A DNA stretch of 64,000 nucleotides from Bin87 sp963666415 (GCA_963666415.2 CAXXPD010000003.1:3968001-4032000), one strand, 5' to 3'; positions 25,522 through 34,869 are shown, counted from the first letter of the stretch. Numbers and translations: made by a program. Notes: generated by a model from the sequence alone, not told the origin.

Positions 25522-27187
25522 GAAAGTGCTCCTGTGCATCTGGGATAATGGCTTTTGAAACAGGAAACCGTCCCCAGGCCAGGAGCACCCAAAAGATGCT
25601 AGCAGATGACCACCCCGACCGCATCCAAATCGCCTTTGACGACCACCGCCTGGTGGCCAATGCTGGGCTGATCCTGCCAGCCACGCTGGGCCGGCATCTG
25701 GGCCGGCCCGAACTGGTTGACCGGCACCTGGACCTGGGTCGCGCCCCAGGCCGAGCCAACACCGGCGACAAGGTGATGACGCTGGTGGCGTCTGCTCTGG
25801 CCGGAGGAGACTGCATTGACGACGCCGACGTGCTGCGCACCGGCGGGACGGCTAGCGCCATCGGCTGCGTAGTCAAGGCGCCATCCACCCTGGGGACCTT
25901 CCTGCGCAGTTTCCGGTGGGGCCACGTCCGCCAACTGGATCGGGTCAGCCGGGAGCTGCTGGCCCGGGCCTGGTCGGCTGGGGCCGGACCCGGCGACGGG
26001 CCGTTGACCATCGACCTGGACTCCACCATCTGCGAGACCTACGGTCTGGCCAAGGAGGGGGCGCGCGACCACGGCTACACCGGCCAGCGAGGCTATCACC
26101 CGCTGCTGGCCATTGCCGCCGGCACCGGCGACGTGCTGATGGCTCGGCTGCGCAAGGGCCGCGCCAACACCGTTCGGGGCGCCGCTCACTTTCTACGCGA
26201 GACGGTGGGGCGGGTACGCTACGGCGGGGCCAGGGGACAACTCACGGTGCGGGCTGACAGCGGCTTCTACACCCACGCCATCGTCGCCGTCTGCCGCAAG
26301 ATGGATGTGCGCTACTCCATCACCGTCCGCCAGCAAGCCCGCCTGCGGAATATCATCGAGGCCATACCCGAGATTGACTGGACGCCGATTCCCTACTGGA
26401 TGGACGGCGCCGCCGACGTGGCGGAGACCACCTACGTCCCCTTCCAGGATGAGCCCGACGCCGCACCGGTGCGGCTCAGCGTCCGGCGGGTGCAGCCCAC
26501 GCCCGGCTCCCAGCTGGCCCTCTTCGCCAGCTACCGCTATCACGGCTGCATCACCGACCGAGACGGGGACACCCTGGAACTGGAGGCCGACCATCGGCGC
26601 CACGCCGAGATCGAGAACGCCATCCGAGACCTCAAGTACGGCGTCGGGCTCAACCATCTCCCCTCAGGCCGCTTCGCCGCCAACGGCGCCTGGCTGGCGG
26701 TGCAGGTGATGGCGCATAACCTGGCCCGCTGGACCGCGCGCATCGGTCTGGGTGAGCAACTGGTAACCACCAAGACCCTCCGACGACGCTTCTTCTCCCT
26801 CGCCGGACGGCTCACCCGCTCGGCGCGCCGCCTCACTTTGCATCTGCCCCAGCGCTGGCCCTGGGAAAACCAGTTCAGTCGCGCCTTGGCTCGATTGCGA
26901 GCAATTCCACTCCCAGCCTGACGGCGGCCGTCTGCCACTGACCCGCCATCCGGCCATCTGACCGTTCCCGCCAACTCGCGCCAACCCAGCCCGCGAAGGG
27001 CACTCCTTGCCCACCGCATCTCGAATTACGCCCGCCATGGCCACTGCGGGCCGCCATCATCGTGTCTGGGTGCCTACTTCACACCGCCCTCATCCCCATC
27101 TATTGGAACCTGGCCTGGCCTGTTCGCCCTCCCTTGCCCATCAACCCTGGTGTCAACTCCAGCGTACATCGCTTCGGTGGATTCGGG
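25475..27187 (+). mobile_element. IS1380-type element, copy 1
   Basis: Ends CCCCAATCCACCGAA (left) and TTCGGTGGATTCGGG (right) are the two end types seen in the second copy. About 1.7 kb. No clean 4-bp target duplication is visible (TTAG against TAAA), unlike copy 2. Confidence 0.8.
25548..26921 (+). CDS. IS1380-family transposase (intact)
   Basis: The ~457-residue protein has the IS1380 layout: DDHRLVANAGLILPATL near the start, the first catalytic Asp in LTIDLDSTICETYG, a second in LTVRADSGFYTH, and the late Glu block in HRRHAEIENAIRDLKYG. The C-terminal region (GRLTRSARRLTLHLP) is present, unlike the frameshifted copy at 49.8 kb. The ATG at 25548 is the first that excludes sequence belonging to the interrupted host gene. 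It looks functional. Confidence 0.9.
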   Translation: MAFETGNRPQARSTQKMLADDHPDRIQIAFDDHRLVANAGLILPATLGRHLGRPELVDRHLDLGRAPGRANTGDKVMTLVASALAGGDCIDDADVLRTGGTASAIGCVVKAPSTLGTFLRSFRWGHVRQLDRVSRELLARAWSAGAGPGDGPLTIDLDSTICETYGLAKEGARDHGYTGQRGYHPLLAIAAGTGDVLMARLRKGRANTVRGAAHFLRETVGRVRYGGARGQLTVRADSGFYTHAIVAVCRKMDVRYSITVRQQARLRNIIEAIPEIDWTPIPYWMDGAADVAETTYVPFQDEPDAAPVRLSVRRVQPTPGSQLALFASYRYHGCITDRDGDTLELEADHRRHAEIENAIRDLKYGVGLNHLPSGRFAANGAWLAVQVMAHNLARWTARIGLGEQLVTTKTLRRRFFSLAGRLTRSARRLTLHLPQRWPWENQFSRALARLRAIPLPA

Positions 27188-27296
27188 TAAAGGCGCCGGC
27201 TGCCGCATTTGGGGCAAGCCTACATTGCCTGGCCAACTTTCACGTTGGAAAACCGCCGACCACACAACATTACCCTTAATAAGGAGGTGAGACGTC
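26922..27296. other. IS1380 3' flank and leader of the integrase region
   Basis: No gene is seen. The first ~265 bases are the noncoding end of IS1380. The rest leads to a very strong ribosome binding site at 27281. Confidence 0.5.
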
Positions 27297-27389
27297 ATGC
27301 AGGGAGTTTCCGGCGGAGCGGTTCAACGTTTTGGCAAATCCGTGAGGACGCTGCCGGACGGTCCCGTCGGAAATCATCAGCCGAGCTGA
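27297..27389 (+). CDS. 30-residue ORF with a perfect Shine-Dalgarno
   Basis: AAGGAGGTGA, complementary to the 16S 3' end over ten bases, lies 6 nt before the ATG. The product (MQGVSGGAVQRFGKSVRTLP...) is basic and Gly-rich, with no known family. It ends 55 nt before the integrase start. It may be a leader peptide, a small regulator, or the remains of a longer gene. Confidence 0.4.
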   Translation: MQGVSGGAVQRFGKSVRTLPDGPVGNHQPS

Positions 27390-27444
27390 CCCGTTCGCGC
27401 CAAGTTCGTTAACAATTGGAAACCGATTGGAGAGGTATCACACC

Positions 27445-28572
27445 ATGAAAGGCACTATCAGGCAACGCAATCCGGGCTCCTGGGAAATCCAGGTGTTCCT
27501 GGGCCGTGACGCCAATGGCAAACGTATCCGCAAGACGGAAACGGTCCGGGGAAAGAAATCCGACGCCCAACGTCGGCTGCGCGAAATCCTGGCAGAATTG
27601 GATCGCGGCATCGCCCCTACAAAAGTCCAGTACAAGGTCGGTGAGTGGCTGGACAAATGGCTACAGGAGAAAATCATTCCTAATCGCAGGCAGAAAACCA
27701 TCGACCGTTACGAGGGCATCATACGGCTTCACATCAAACCCACCTTGGAGCACGTGGGGCTTTTGCAACTTTCCCCAATGCATATACAGGGTCTGGAGTC
27801 CAAACTCCTGGACGACGGGATGGCACCGAAGGGTGTGCAGGCGGTACACCACGTGCTCAGCGGTGCCGTGAAACACGCGTTGAGAATGGAATTGATATTC
27901 AGGGATCCCGTGGCGTTGGTGTCGCCACCCACCGTCGCCAAGACGGAAGCGTACAGTCCCGAAATGGACGAGGTGCTGGCGCTATTGTCGTTGGCGGAAA
28001 AGGCGGAGAACCCTCTTTGGCCGTTCATCCACCTCATCGCTTTCACTGGGATGCGCCGAGGCGAAGCCCTGGCTTTGACGTGGGAGCATATCGATCTGGA
28101 CGAGGGAACCTTGCAAATATGCCAGTCCCTGGTCGTGATAGCTGATGGTGTGTCGTTCGAGCCGCCTAAGACGGCACGCGGGGAGCGGACCGTGGCCTTG
28201 GATGCACTGACCGTGGGAGTCCTGCGTAAGCACCGGGCAAAGCAAGAGGAGCTAGCAGGCCAACTGGGTGTAGAGCCACCTGCGATCGTCTTCCCCCGGC
28301 GCGAATGGACCGGGTGGTCGCATCCCAACACGGTGATGCACGCCGTGGAACGGTTGGCAAAACGCGCGGGATGCCCAAGTGTTACGTTGAGAAGCCTGCG
28401 GCATTTCCACGCCTCGGTGTTGCTGGATGTGCGGCCAAACTATGCCGTGGCGGCCGAACGTCTTGGCCATTCAAGTCCCAAAATCACCATGGATATCTAC
28501 GCCCACGCCCTCGAGGGATGGCAACAGGAAGCGGCGGATGCCTTTGCGAATGCCATGCAGCCAGCAGCCTGA
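27445..28572 (+). CDS. Tyrosine integrase of a genomic island
   Basis: The 375-residue protein has the three-part phage integrase layout: an N-terminal arm-binding domain (MKGTIRQRNPGSWEIQVFLG), a core-binding SAM-like domain (YKVGEWLDKWLQEKI) and a catalytic domain. Active-site elements are the Arg in FTGMRRGEALALTW, a Lys in FEPPKTARGERTV, LRSLRHFHASVLL, LGHSSPKI and the Tyr in TMDIYAHAL. In the H-x-x-R box the usual His is replaced by Arg (LRSLRH for FHDLRH). GAGAGG precedes the ATG. It lies just left of a tRNA 3'-end fragment (31111), the expected attachment-site arrangement, with an IS21 element now between them. Confidence 0.9.
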   Translation: MKGTIRQRNPGSWEIQVFLGRDANGKRIRKTETVRGKKSDAQRRLREILAELDRGIAPTKVQYKVGEWLDKWLQEKIIPNRRQKTIDRYEGIIRLHIKPTLEHVGLLQLSPMHIQGLESKLLDDGMAPKGVQAVHHVLSGAVKHALRMELIFRDPVALVSPPTVAKTEAYSPEMDEVLALLSLAEKAENPLWPFIHLIAFTGMRRGEALALTWEHIDLDEGTLQICQSLVVIADGVSFEPPKTARGERTVALDALTVGVLRKHRAKQEELAGQLGVEPPAIVFPRREWTGWSHPNTVMHAVERLAKRAGCPSVTLRSLRHFHASVLLDVRPNYAVAAERLGHSSPKITMDIYAHALEGWQQEAADAFANAMQPAA

Positions 28573-28666
28573 AAAATGCTGGACAAATGCTGGACAAATT
28601 CACAACCACGGACATAGCTTCACCGCCTGGTGTCCCGCGTCAACTATATTTGCCGGTTGGCGTCAA

Positions 28667-29425
28667 TCAGTTTTGCCGGTTCACCTCCTTGGCCTGGACG
28701 CGTTGCTGGGCAGCGTTGGTGCGGTAGCTGGGGACGTCAAACTCCAGGATGACGGAGTGGTGCACGACCCGGTCAATCGCCGCGGCGGTGGCCATTGGGT
28801 TGGCAAAGATGCGCTCCCACTCCGAGAAGACCAGGTTTGACGTGATGCCCAACGACCGGCGCTCGTAGCGTTCGGCGATGAGGGTGAAGAGGACCTCCGA
28901 TTCCTCGGCGCCCTGGGGCAGGTAGCCCAGGTCGTCGAGGAGCAGGAAGTCGAAGTTGTCCAGCTTGCGCAGCTGGCGGGGCAGGTCCAGGTCGCGCTTG
29001 GCGGCGAGCAGTTCCTGTACCAGACGGTAGGCCGGAGCGAAAAGGACGGAGTGGCCGGCTTCCACCAGGCGGTGGCCCAGGGCGCACCGGGCGTGGGTCT
29101 TGCCGGTGCCGGGCAGCCCGAAGGCCAGCACGTTGATGCCGCGCTCCACGAAGCTGCCCTGGGCCAGTTGGTCCAGTTGCTGCCGCAGCGCCAGGGGGAC
29201 TCGGTCGTGCTCGAAGGTTTCCCAGGTCTTGCCCGAGGGCAGCCGGTTGATGCGCCGGTGGCGGCGATCCTCAGCTTCCTGTTCCAGTACCTCCAGGAAA
29301 GTTGCCAGGGCATCGCCGTGTCCAGCGGCGGTGAAACGAGCCACCGACTGGGCGCCCATGGTAGGCAGCTTGAATTGGCCGCACAACTGGCCGATGCGGT
29401 CCTGCATCACGCTGGTGTCCGTCAT
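28667..29425 (-). CDS. IS21 helper ATPase IstB, copy 1
   Basis: The ~252-residue AAA+ helper of IS21 transposition. Walker A is AFGLPGTGKTH and Walker B is FLLLDDLGYLP, followed by the sensor region ITSNLVFSEW. It starts at an ATG overlapping the istA stop (ATGA). Compared with the copy at 56267-57043 it lacks six residues (RRESRL) near residue 60, outside the ATPase core. Confidence 0.9.
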   Translation of the reverse strand: MTDTSVMQDRIGQLCGQFKLPTMGAQSVARFTAAGHGDALATFLEVLEQEAEDRRHRRINRLPSGKTWETFEHDRVPLALRQQLDQLAQGSFVERGINVLAFGLPGTGKTHARCALGHRLVEAGHSVLFAPAYRLVQELLAAKRDLDLPRQLRKLDNFDFLLLDDLGYLPQGAEESEVLFTLIAERYERRSLGITSNLVFSEWERIFANPMATAAAIDRVVHHSVILEFDVPSYRTNAAQQRVQAKEVNRQN

Positions 29426-30956
29426 GCGCACACCCCCGCCGCCGCCAGGCTGACCGTGAGCAGGCGGTCGTAGATTTTCAGGTCCGGCTTCCCAGACCAG
29501 ACCAGCACCGGAGCTTCGGGCACCTTGGGCTCGGCCAGGTCCCGCACCTCCGCGTAGTCGAAGGACTCACCCGCCTCCAGCAGCAACGACAGCGCGCTGT
29601 CCACCGTGGCTTCCATGGTGGTCGCCGCCAGGTGCAGGATCCGCACGTACTCCACGTCGGCACGCTCCCCGCGCCATTCCCTGAGCGCGTCGTAGGTCAG
29701 CCGGAAGTGCATGGTGGGAAATAGCTGCTCCCGGAAGCGGTAGCGGGCAAAGGCTCCGGGCTTGCGCACCAATGAGCCGATGACGTGGCGGTAATTGACG
29801 TTGGCTTCCCCCTCGCCACGCACCCGTTCCATCCGTTCCACCAGGTGGCCCTTGTAGTACACTTCCACCCAGTCGGCGTACAGACGGATCTGCACCTCCT
29901 TGCCGATGAGGCGGGAGGGCACGCTGTAGCTATGTCCCGCTACCTGGATGGTGCACCACTTGCGCACCTTGGACTGGTAGTTGACGTATTCCGGCACCGG
30001 GGCTGGGGGCAGGGAGCGTAGGCAAAGCAACTCCTGCTCCAGCTTCCCCTGTACCAGGCGATTGCGTCTCTCCACCATCTGCCGGTCGAAGCTGGCGTAG
30101 TCGTCGACAGTGTCAAAATCGCGGCTGCCCCGCAGGATGAGGGCCTGGTCGATGGCGTCCTTCAAGCGGTAGTGGGCGTGCTCGGCGACGCCGTTTTCAT
30201 GGCTCTGGCCGGGATTGATGCGAGTGGAGCGGAGGCCATAGTGGTCCAGCAGGGCGGCGTAATTGTCGTTAAGAGCGCGGCCGCGGCTGCTGCGCAATTC
30301 GTGAGTGGCAGCCGCGGTATTGTCGCTGCGCACCACCTCTGGAACGCCGCCCAGGGTCCAGAGGGCATTCTGCAATCCCTGCTGCAACGCCAGGAAGGTC
30401 TCGCCGGCGGCGACCTCAGCGTAGCGCCATCCCGAGTGGCTGAGTATCAGCTGGAACAGCAGGTGGGGGTAGGACTGGCCGGCGATGGTCACTTTGAGTT
30501 CCCCGCAGTGGGTGAAGTCGAACTGGGCCTCCCGTCCCGGCGGATGCACCTGGGGGAAGTACACCTCCTGATCCGGACCATGCAGCGCCCGCCTCCTGAG
30601 CCTGTCGAAGGGCCTGCAATCGTCGTTGCAGGGTGCGCAGCTGGGACGCGCTGAACCGCCCGGGATGCTGCTCGGCCTCCTGAGCTTGTCGAAGGGCAGT
30701 CGATAATTGTCGTTGCCTTTAGCTTGCCCGTCGGATCATTCCGCAGCAGCGACTCAATCTCATCCTCCCACACCCCGTCGAAGGGATCCGGCCGAGTGCG
30801 CCACCGATGCTCCGGTTTCGCCTGCGACGGCAATGGCCCACTCTGCCACTTGCGCGCTGAACGCACGCTCATCCCAGCCTTGGCCGCTGCCGTTTCCTGT
30901 GTCTTGCCTTCCATACGTTTCTGCCTCAATAGCCTGGTTTGTCGGTCTGTAATCAA
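29422..30956 (-). pseudogene. IS21 transposase IstA, copy 1, disrupted by short repeats
   Basis: Coding blocks lie in three frames. First comes MITDRQTRLLRQKRMEG with the helix-turn-helix, to LRNDPTGKLKATT. Then HPGRFSASQLRTLQRRLQ. Then RALHGPDQEVYFPQVHPPGR, the DDE core (FDFTHC, VRSDNTAA, HENGVAEHAHY) and the C-terminal beta-barrel. The frame changes coincide with two insertions of a ~20-bp repeat, CCTTCGACAAGCTCAGGAGG and its variant, which is a REP-like sequence also present elsewhere in the window. Copy 2 carries the same two insertions, so the element moved after acquiring them, helped in trans or by recoding. Confidence 0.8.
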
Positions 30957-31110
30957 CGGTACCTCCGTACCGAATGATTACCCCATATCGACCGGCAAAA
31001 ATAGTCGACGTTACCGGCAGGACTAATTGTCGTCTATCACCTGGGGCCCGTAGGTTTGAGTAGAAAATCTCAATTCACAGCAGTGTACAATACGCCAAAA
31101 TACTGATACC

Positions 31111-31133
31111 TTCGATCCCCTCCCTCGGCACCA
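31111..31133 (+). other. tRNA 3'-end fragment: probable attachment site
   Basis: The 23 bases read as a tRNA 3' end with exact geometry: 7-nt T-loop TTCGATC, T-stem half CCCTC, acceptor half CCTCGGC, discriminator A and encoded CCA. No tRNA 5' part lies upstream: the bases before it do not pair. This is the signature of an integrative element that recombined into a tRNA gene. The intact tRNA should be at the far end of the island. The matching 5' acceptor would read GCCGAGG. Confidence 0.75.
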
Positions 31134-31154
31134 CTCCCTTGGTTCCCTACTAAG

Positions 31155-31179
31155 ACCGCCCCAAATCGGGGCGGTTTTT
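31155..31179 (+). terminator. Intrinsic terminator after the tRNA fragment
   Basis: ACCGCCCC and its complement with a 5-nt loop, followed by TTTTT. It is in the right place to be the original terminator of the tRNA gene, which supports the attachment-site reading. Confidence 0.85.
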
Positions 31180-31345
31180 ATGTCGTCTGCCACAATTTTG
31201 GCACAAACGAACAACCGGGTAACCACCGGTAATGTGGCGTGCACCCTCAGGCAATCTGACTCTGCGCCTAGAGCTTATTGACCGGCAAAGCCAGGCGCTT
31301 GCCCGCGTCAGGCGCCAATCTGTCGCGGCGCATTAGCGCCATACC

Positions 31346-32788
31346 CTACACTGATGTCTGCGTAATCACCCTCGGCGCAATCTTTCGGGGGAGCCAACGA
31401 CCGTCTCCAGGGTCGCCGTGGAGCTGACCGTCGCGCACGATTACCTTTCCGCGCAGCAAGGTCATGATGGGGTACCCTCCGCACTGGAAGCCGTCCCAGA
31501 TAGAGTAATCGGAATCGGCGTGGAGTTCGTCCACCGTTATAGTCTTCTTGAGATTGGGGTCGAAGATAACGATGTCGGCGTCGCTGCCCGCGGCGATGGC
31601 GCCTTTCTGCGGGTACATCCCGAGGATCTTGGCGGCGTTGGTGGAGGTGATGGCGGCGAACCGTTCCAGGTCGATGCGTCCGGTGGACACCAGCTTGGTG
31701 TACGTTACCGGCATCCGGGTCTCAATACCATTGTGTCCTCCGCAGAGGGTGCGGATCGTTTCGCCCGCCAGCTTGACGTTCTTGTACGTGGTCCATTCGT
31801 CGGTGGCCGTGGTGCAGATGGGGCCGTCCGCCAGCCCCTGTTGCAGCGCGTCCCGGTCATCAGAGTACTTAATGGCAGGGTAGGTGTGGATGGCAAGGCC
31901 GTCGGGCTTCAGGTAATCGTCGCAGGTGAACTCCAGGTAGTTGTGCAACGCCTCGCCGTAGACCGGCAGTTGCGCGGCACGGGCCTCGGCGATGGCGGCG
32001 ACCCCTTCTTTGGCCGTCGTGTGAACGAAGTAGATGCCGGTCTCGGTGCTTCGGGCCAGCCGCACCACCTTCCGGAAGGATATATCCTCGGAAATGTTAT
32101 TGTGCGCCAGGTGCAGGTTGGAACCGTGGTCGCGGCCCTCACGTTCCAGCTTTTCCTCCATATAGGTAACGATGTCGTCCTCTTCGGCGTGGACGGCCAT
32201 GATGCCGCCGTGCTTGCCAACTTCCTGGAAAATCTCCCAAAGGTGCCCCATCGGAACCCGGGCGTGGAAAGTGGTGAATATCTTGAAGCTGGCTACGCCC
32301 GACTGAATCGCCTCGCCAATCTCGCCCATGGTGCTGGGCGGGATTGCCCCGGCGAGAATGTAGTGGAAGGTGTAGTCGGTGTAGGAATGTCCCCGAAACG
32401 TATCCCGCCGCGTTTCAATCTGCGCCATGATCGTCTCGGAGGGCGGCACCGCGCCGGGCGTTAGAGGCAATGCACCGGCGAAATCCACGTAGGTGGTGAC
32501 GCCGCCGAAAGCGGCGGCGCGGCTGGCAGCCTCGGGCGGTTGGGTGAAGACGCTGGGGTCGCCTCCGGCCCAATAATCCGGCACCGGCACGTTGATGTGA
32601 GCGTGGGGTTCGATGCCGCCCGGCAGGACGATCATCCCCGTGGCGTCGATGGTCTCCCCCGCGCCCAGGTCGTCCAAAGTGCCGGGAGATGCCACCGCCG
32701 CAATTTGCTCCCCCTGAATGCCCACGTCCATGAGACCAGCGCCCCCCGGCGTAACCACCGTCCCGCCTTTGATGATCAAGTCCAGCAT
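31346..32788 (-). CDS. Dihydropyrimidinase / hydantoinase-like amidohydrolase
   Basis: The ~480-residue protein belongs to the cyclic amidohydrolases that open hydantoin or dihydropyrimidine rings using two metals. Visible motifs are LPGGIEPHAHI (H-x-H metal pair), SFKIFTTF (the lysine that is carboxylated in the family), AVHAEEDD and YFVHTTAKEG (metal His), and TTATDEWTTYK (catalytic Asp). Gly-rich strands at the termini form the beta-sandwich (IIKGGTVVTPGG; GKVIVRDGQL). The start MLDLIIKGG has GGGAGG six bases upstream. It is the first core gene right of the island boundary. Substrate cannot be deduced from the sequence alone. Confidence 0.85.
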   Translation of the reverse strand: MLDLIIKGGTVVTPGGAGLMDVGIQGEQIAAVASPGTLDDLGAGETIDATGMIVLPGGIEPHAHINVPVPDYWAGGDPSVFTQPPEAASRAAAFGGVTTYVDFAGALPLTPGAVPPSETIMAQIETRRDTFRGHSYTDYTFHYILAGAIPPSTMGEIGEAIQSGVASFKIFTTFHARVPMGHLWEIFQEVGKHGGIMAVHAEEDDIVTYMEEKLEREGRDHGSNLHLAHNNISEDISFRKVVRLARSTETGIYFVHTTAKEGVAAIAEARAAQLPVYGEALHNYLEFTCDDYLKPDGLAIHTYPAIKYSDDRDALQQGLADGPICTTATDEWTTYKNVKLAGETIRTLCGGHNGIETRMPVTYTKLVSTGRIDLERFAAITSTNAAKILGMYPQKGAIAAGSDADIVIFDPNLKKTITVDELHADSDYSIWDGFQCGGYPIMTLLRGKVIVRDGQLHGDPGDGRWLPRKIAPRVITQTSV

Positions 32789-32950
32789 CATTGCCTCCCG
32801 AATCGACGATTTGGCGCACTGTCTCGGTAAAAACAGAACGCAAGACAAGCGTAGTGGAACCGATTATAACGCAGCAGACGGGCATCCACCCAAAGCAACG
32901 TTGGTATCCCTCGCCCACCATTTCTCCAATGGCTCATAGGTGCCCATTCT

Positions 32951-33057
32951 GTCATTGCGAGGAGCGTAGCGACGTGGCAATCTCGATGAGGTTGAACACC
33001 CGTCGGCGAACCGCCTTTGCTACGGCGACGGGATTGCCACGCTACGCTCGCAATGAC
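32951..33057. repeat. 107-bp palindromic repeat, copy 1 (inverted)
   Basis: Begins GTCATTGCGAGGAGCGTAGC and ends in the complement CTCGCAATGAC. Central arms GTCGCCGTAGC/GCTACGGCGAC form an inner stem. Outer flank GTGGGTACGC on one side also recurs in other copies. Confidence 0.85.
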
Positions 33058-33198
33058 AGATTAAAGTGGGTACGCATGAGCAACAGTCGCCGTTGCAATT
33101 GCTGGCTGACAGTTTGTCGCTGACAGTTTGTTGTAGAATTGCCGGGCAAACCGTGCTGCCCGGCGTTATTTTTTGGGCAGTCCACAATTGGAGAAGCG

Positions 33199-34869
33199 AT
33201 GTCGCAATTGATGACCGGCAAGCAGGCGCTTTTGGAAATGCTCAAAGCCGAGGGTGTTGAGTACATTTTTGGCAACCCCGGCACCAGCGAGGGCCCCATC
33301 ATCGACCTGCTGGGTGATTACCCGGAATTGCGCTACATCCTGACCCTCCAGGAGAGTGTTGCCGTCGGGATGGGCGAGGCTTACGCCCGGGCAACCGGGC
33401 GGGCTTCCTTCGTCAGCCTTCACGTCGATAGCGGGCTGGCAAACGGCATCGCCCTCATGCTGGACGCTCTCAATACCGGCACCCCCATGGTGGTGACCTC
33501 CGCCAATTACGATGCCCGCAAGGTGAACGAGTCCATTACCGATCTGGCCCAGTTGGTCCGGCCCGTAACCAAGTGGGCGGTGGAATTGACACTTCCGGAT
33601 CAGATACCCAGCGCGATGCGCCGGGCCTTCAACGAAGCCAACAGCCACCCCAAAGGCCCGGTTTATGTTGGGTTCACTTCCAACGCCCTGGAAGGGGTGG
33701 CGGAAATGAACATCGTGCCCTCCCGCCCCGTGTATGACGCCCCGAGTCCCAGCGCAGAAGGCATCGCCGAAGCGGCCTCTCTGCTGCTGGACGCCAGCCG
33801 GCCCATCTTGCTGGTGGGCGACCGGCTGGCCGAAGACGACGCACTCGATCAGGCGGTGCAACTGGCCGAGCTGATGGGCTTGCCGGTGTACCAGTCCCGG
33901 GGCGCGGAGGTCGCCTTCCCAACCACCCACGACCAGTTTCTCGGCAACCTCTCGCTGCGCGTGAGCGACCAACGCGCCATCCTGCAACGTGTTGATCTGG
34001 TGCTGGCGGTGGGAACTGACCCGTTTGAAGAGCTCTTCTACTGGGGCGACGTAATTCTTCCCCCGGATGCCAGGCTGGTGCACATCGATCCCAGTCCAGG
34101 ACGCATCGGACGCTCCGAACCCACCGACGTAGGCATCGTGGCCCATTGCGGGAAGGCGCTATTCGACCTGACCGCAGCCCTCACGGAACGGTTGTCGCCG
34201 GGGGATCGCTCCGAGATCGAGGAACGCAGGCGGGCCGTCGTAAACGAAAAGCGCAAAAATCGGAAAACCTTCGATCAGGCCGCTGCGTACCGGTGGGACC
34301 ACACGCCCATGTCGCCAGCGCGCATGATGTTCGAACTGGCCGCTGCCGTCCCGGATAACGCCGTGGTCGTTGACGACTCAATCAGCAACCGCGGCGCCAT
34401 GCGCCACTACTTCCAGGCCGCCCGCTTGGGGGACCTGCGTGGCGTTCGGGGCCAGGCCATCGGTGGCGGCATCGGAGCGACCATGGGCGCCCAATGCGCC
34501 TATCCGGACCGCCCTGTGTTCGGCGTCATCGGCGACGGCAGCGCCATGATGACCGTCCAGGGACTGTGGACGGCTGCCAACGACAACATCCCATGCGTCT
34601 TCGTCATCTGCAACAACGGCATGTACCGGGTGCTGAAGGTCAACTTCAACATCTACCAACAGGATGTGCTGGAGTTGCCCGAAACCTCCGGCGGCCGACT
34701 CCTCTATTCCGAATTCGCCACACCCTTCGACATGGCGGCCATCGCCAACAGCATGGGCGTCCACGGCGAACGCATCACCGATCCCGCTGAAATCAGGCCC
34801 GCAGTGGAACGGGCGGTGGCCTCCGGAAAGCCGGCCCTGCTGGATATCGTGATCGACGGTTCGTTGTAG
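33199..34869 (+). CDS. ThDP-dependent decarboxylase (benzoylformate decarboxylase / acetolactate synthase-like)
   Basis: The 556-residue protein has the three-domain ThDP enzyme layout. The N-terminal pyrimidine-binding domain carries the catalytic Glu (LTLQESVAVGMGEAYAR). The central domain follows (RPILLVGDRLAEDDALDQAV). The C-terminal pyrophosphate domain has GDGSAMMTVQGLW to CNNGMY (the GDG...NN motif). GNPGTSEGPII near the N-terminus resembles benzoylformate decarboxylases. It would decarboxylate or ligate 2-oxo acids. GGAGAAG precedes the ATG at 33199. It is followed by an HpcH-family aldolase gene on the same strand, which could supply or use a 2-oxo acid; this link is inference. Confidence 0.85.
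   Translation: MSQLMTGKQALLEMLKAEGVEYIFGNPGTSEGPIIDLLGDYPELRYILTLQESVAVGMGEAYARATGRASFVSLHVDSGLANGIALMLDALNTGTPMVVTSANYDARKVNESITDLAQLVRPVTKWAVELTLPDQIPSAMRRAFNEANSHPKGPVYVGFTSNALEGVAEMNIVPSRPVYDAPSPSAEGIAEAASLLLDASRPILLVGDRLAEDDALDQAVQLAELMGLPVYQSRGAEVAFPTTHDQFLGNLSLRVSDQRAILQRVDLVLAVGTDPFEELFYWGDVILPPDARLVHIDPSPGRIGRSEPTDVGIVAHCGKALFDLTAALTERLSPGDRSEIEERRRAVVNEKRKNRKTFDQAAAYRWDHTPMSPARMMFELAAAVPDNAVVVDDSISNRGAMRHYFQAARLGDLRGVRGQAIGGGIGATMGAQCAYPDRPVFGVIGDGSAMMTVQGLWTAANDNIPCVFVICNNGMYRVLKVNFNIYQQDVLELPETSGGRLLYSEFATPFDMAAIANSMGVHGERITDPAEIRPAVERAVASGKPALLDIVIDGSL

Larger units (their letters stand above)
28631..31039 (-). mobile_element. IS21-type element, copy 1
   Basis: Ends begin TGTCCCGCGTCAAC (left) and, inward from the right, TGATAGACGACAATT, with several internal TTTGCCGGT repeats near each end as usual for IS21. 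The 5-bp target duplication CCTGG is present at 28626-28630 and 31040-31044. It is 2409 bp, 18 bp shorter than copy 2 because of an in-frame deletion in istB. Confidence 0.9.

Noticed and set aside
25475..27187. Four-base target duplication for IS1380 copy 1
   Set aside because: The flanks are TTAG and TAAA, not a match; copy 2 does have CTAA on both sides.
31111..31133. A complete tRNA gene
   Set aside because: Only the 3' end is present; upstream bases do not form the T-stem, anticodon or acceptor partners.
31418..32464. 348-residue plus-strand frame
   Set aside because: It is the shadow of the dihydropyrimidinase-like gene, which has full active-site motifs.
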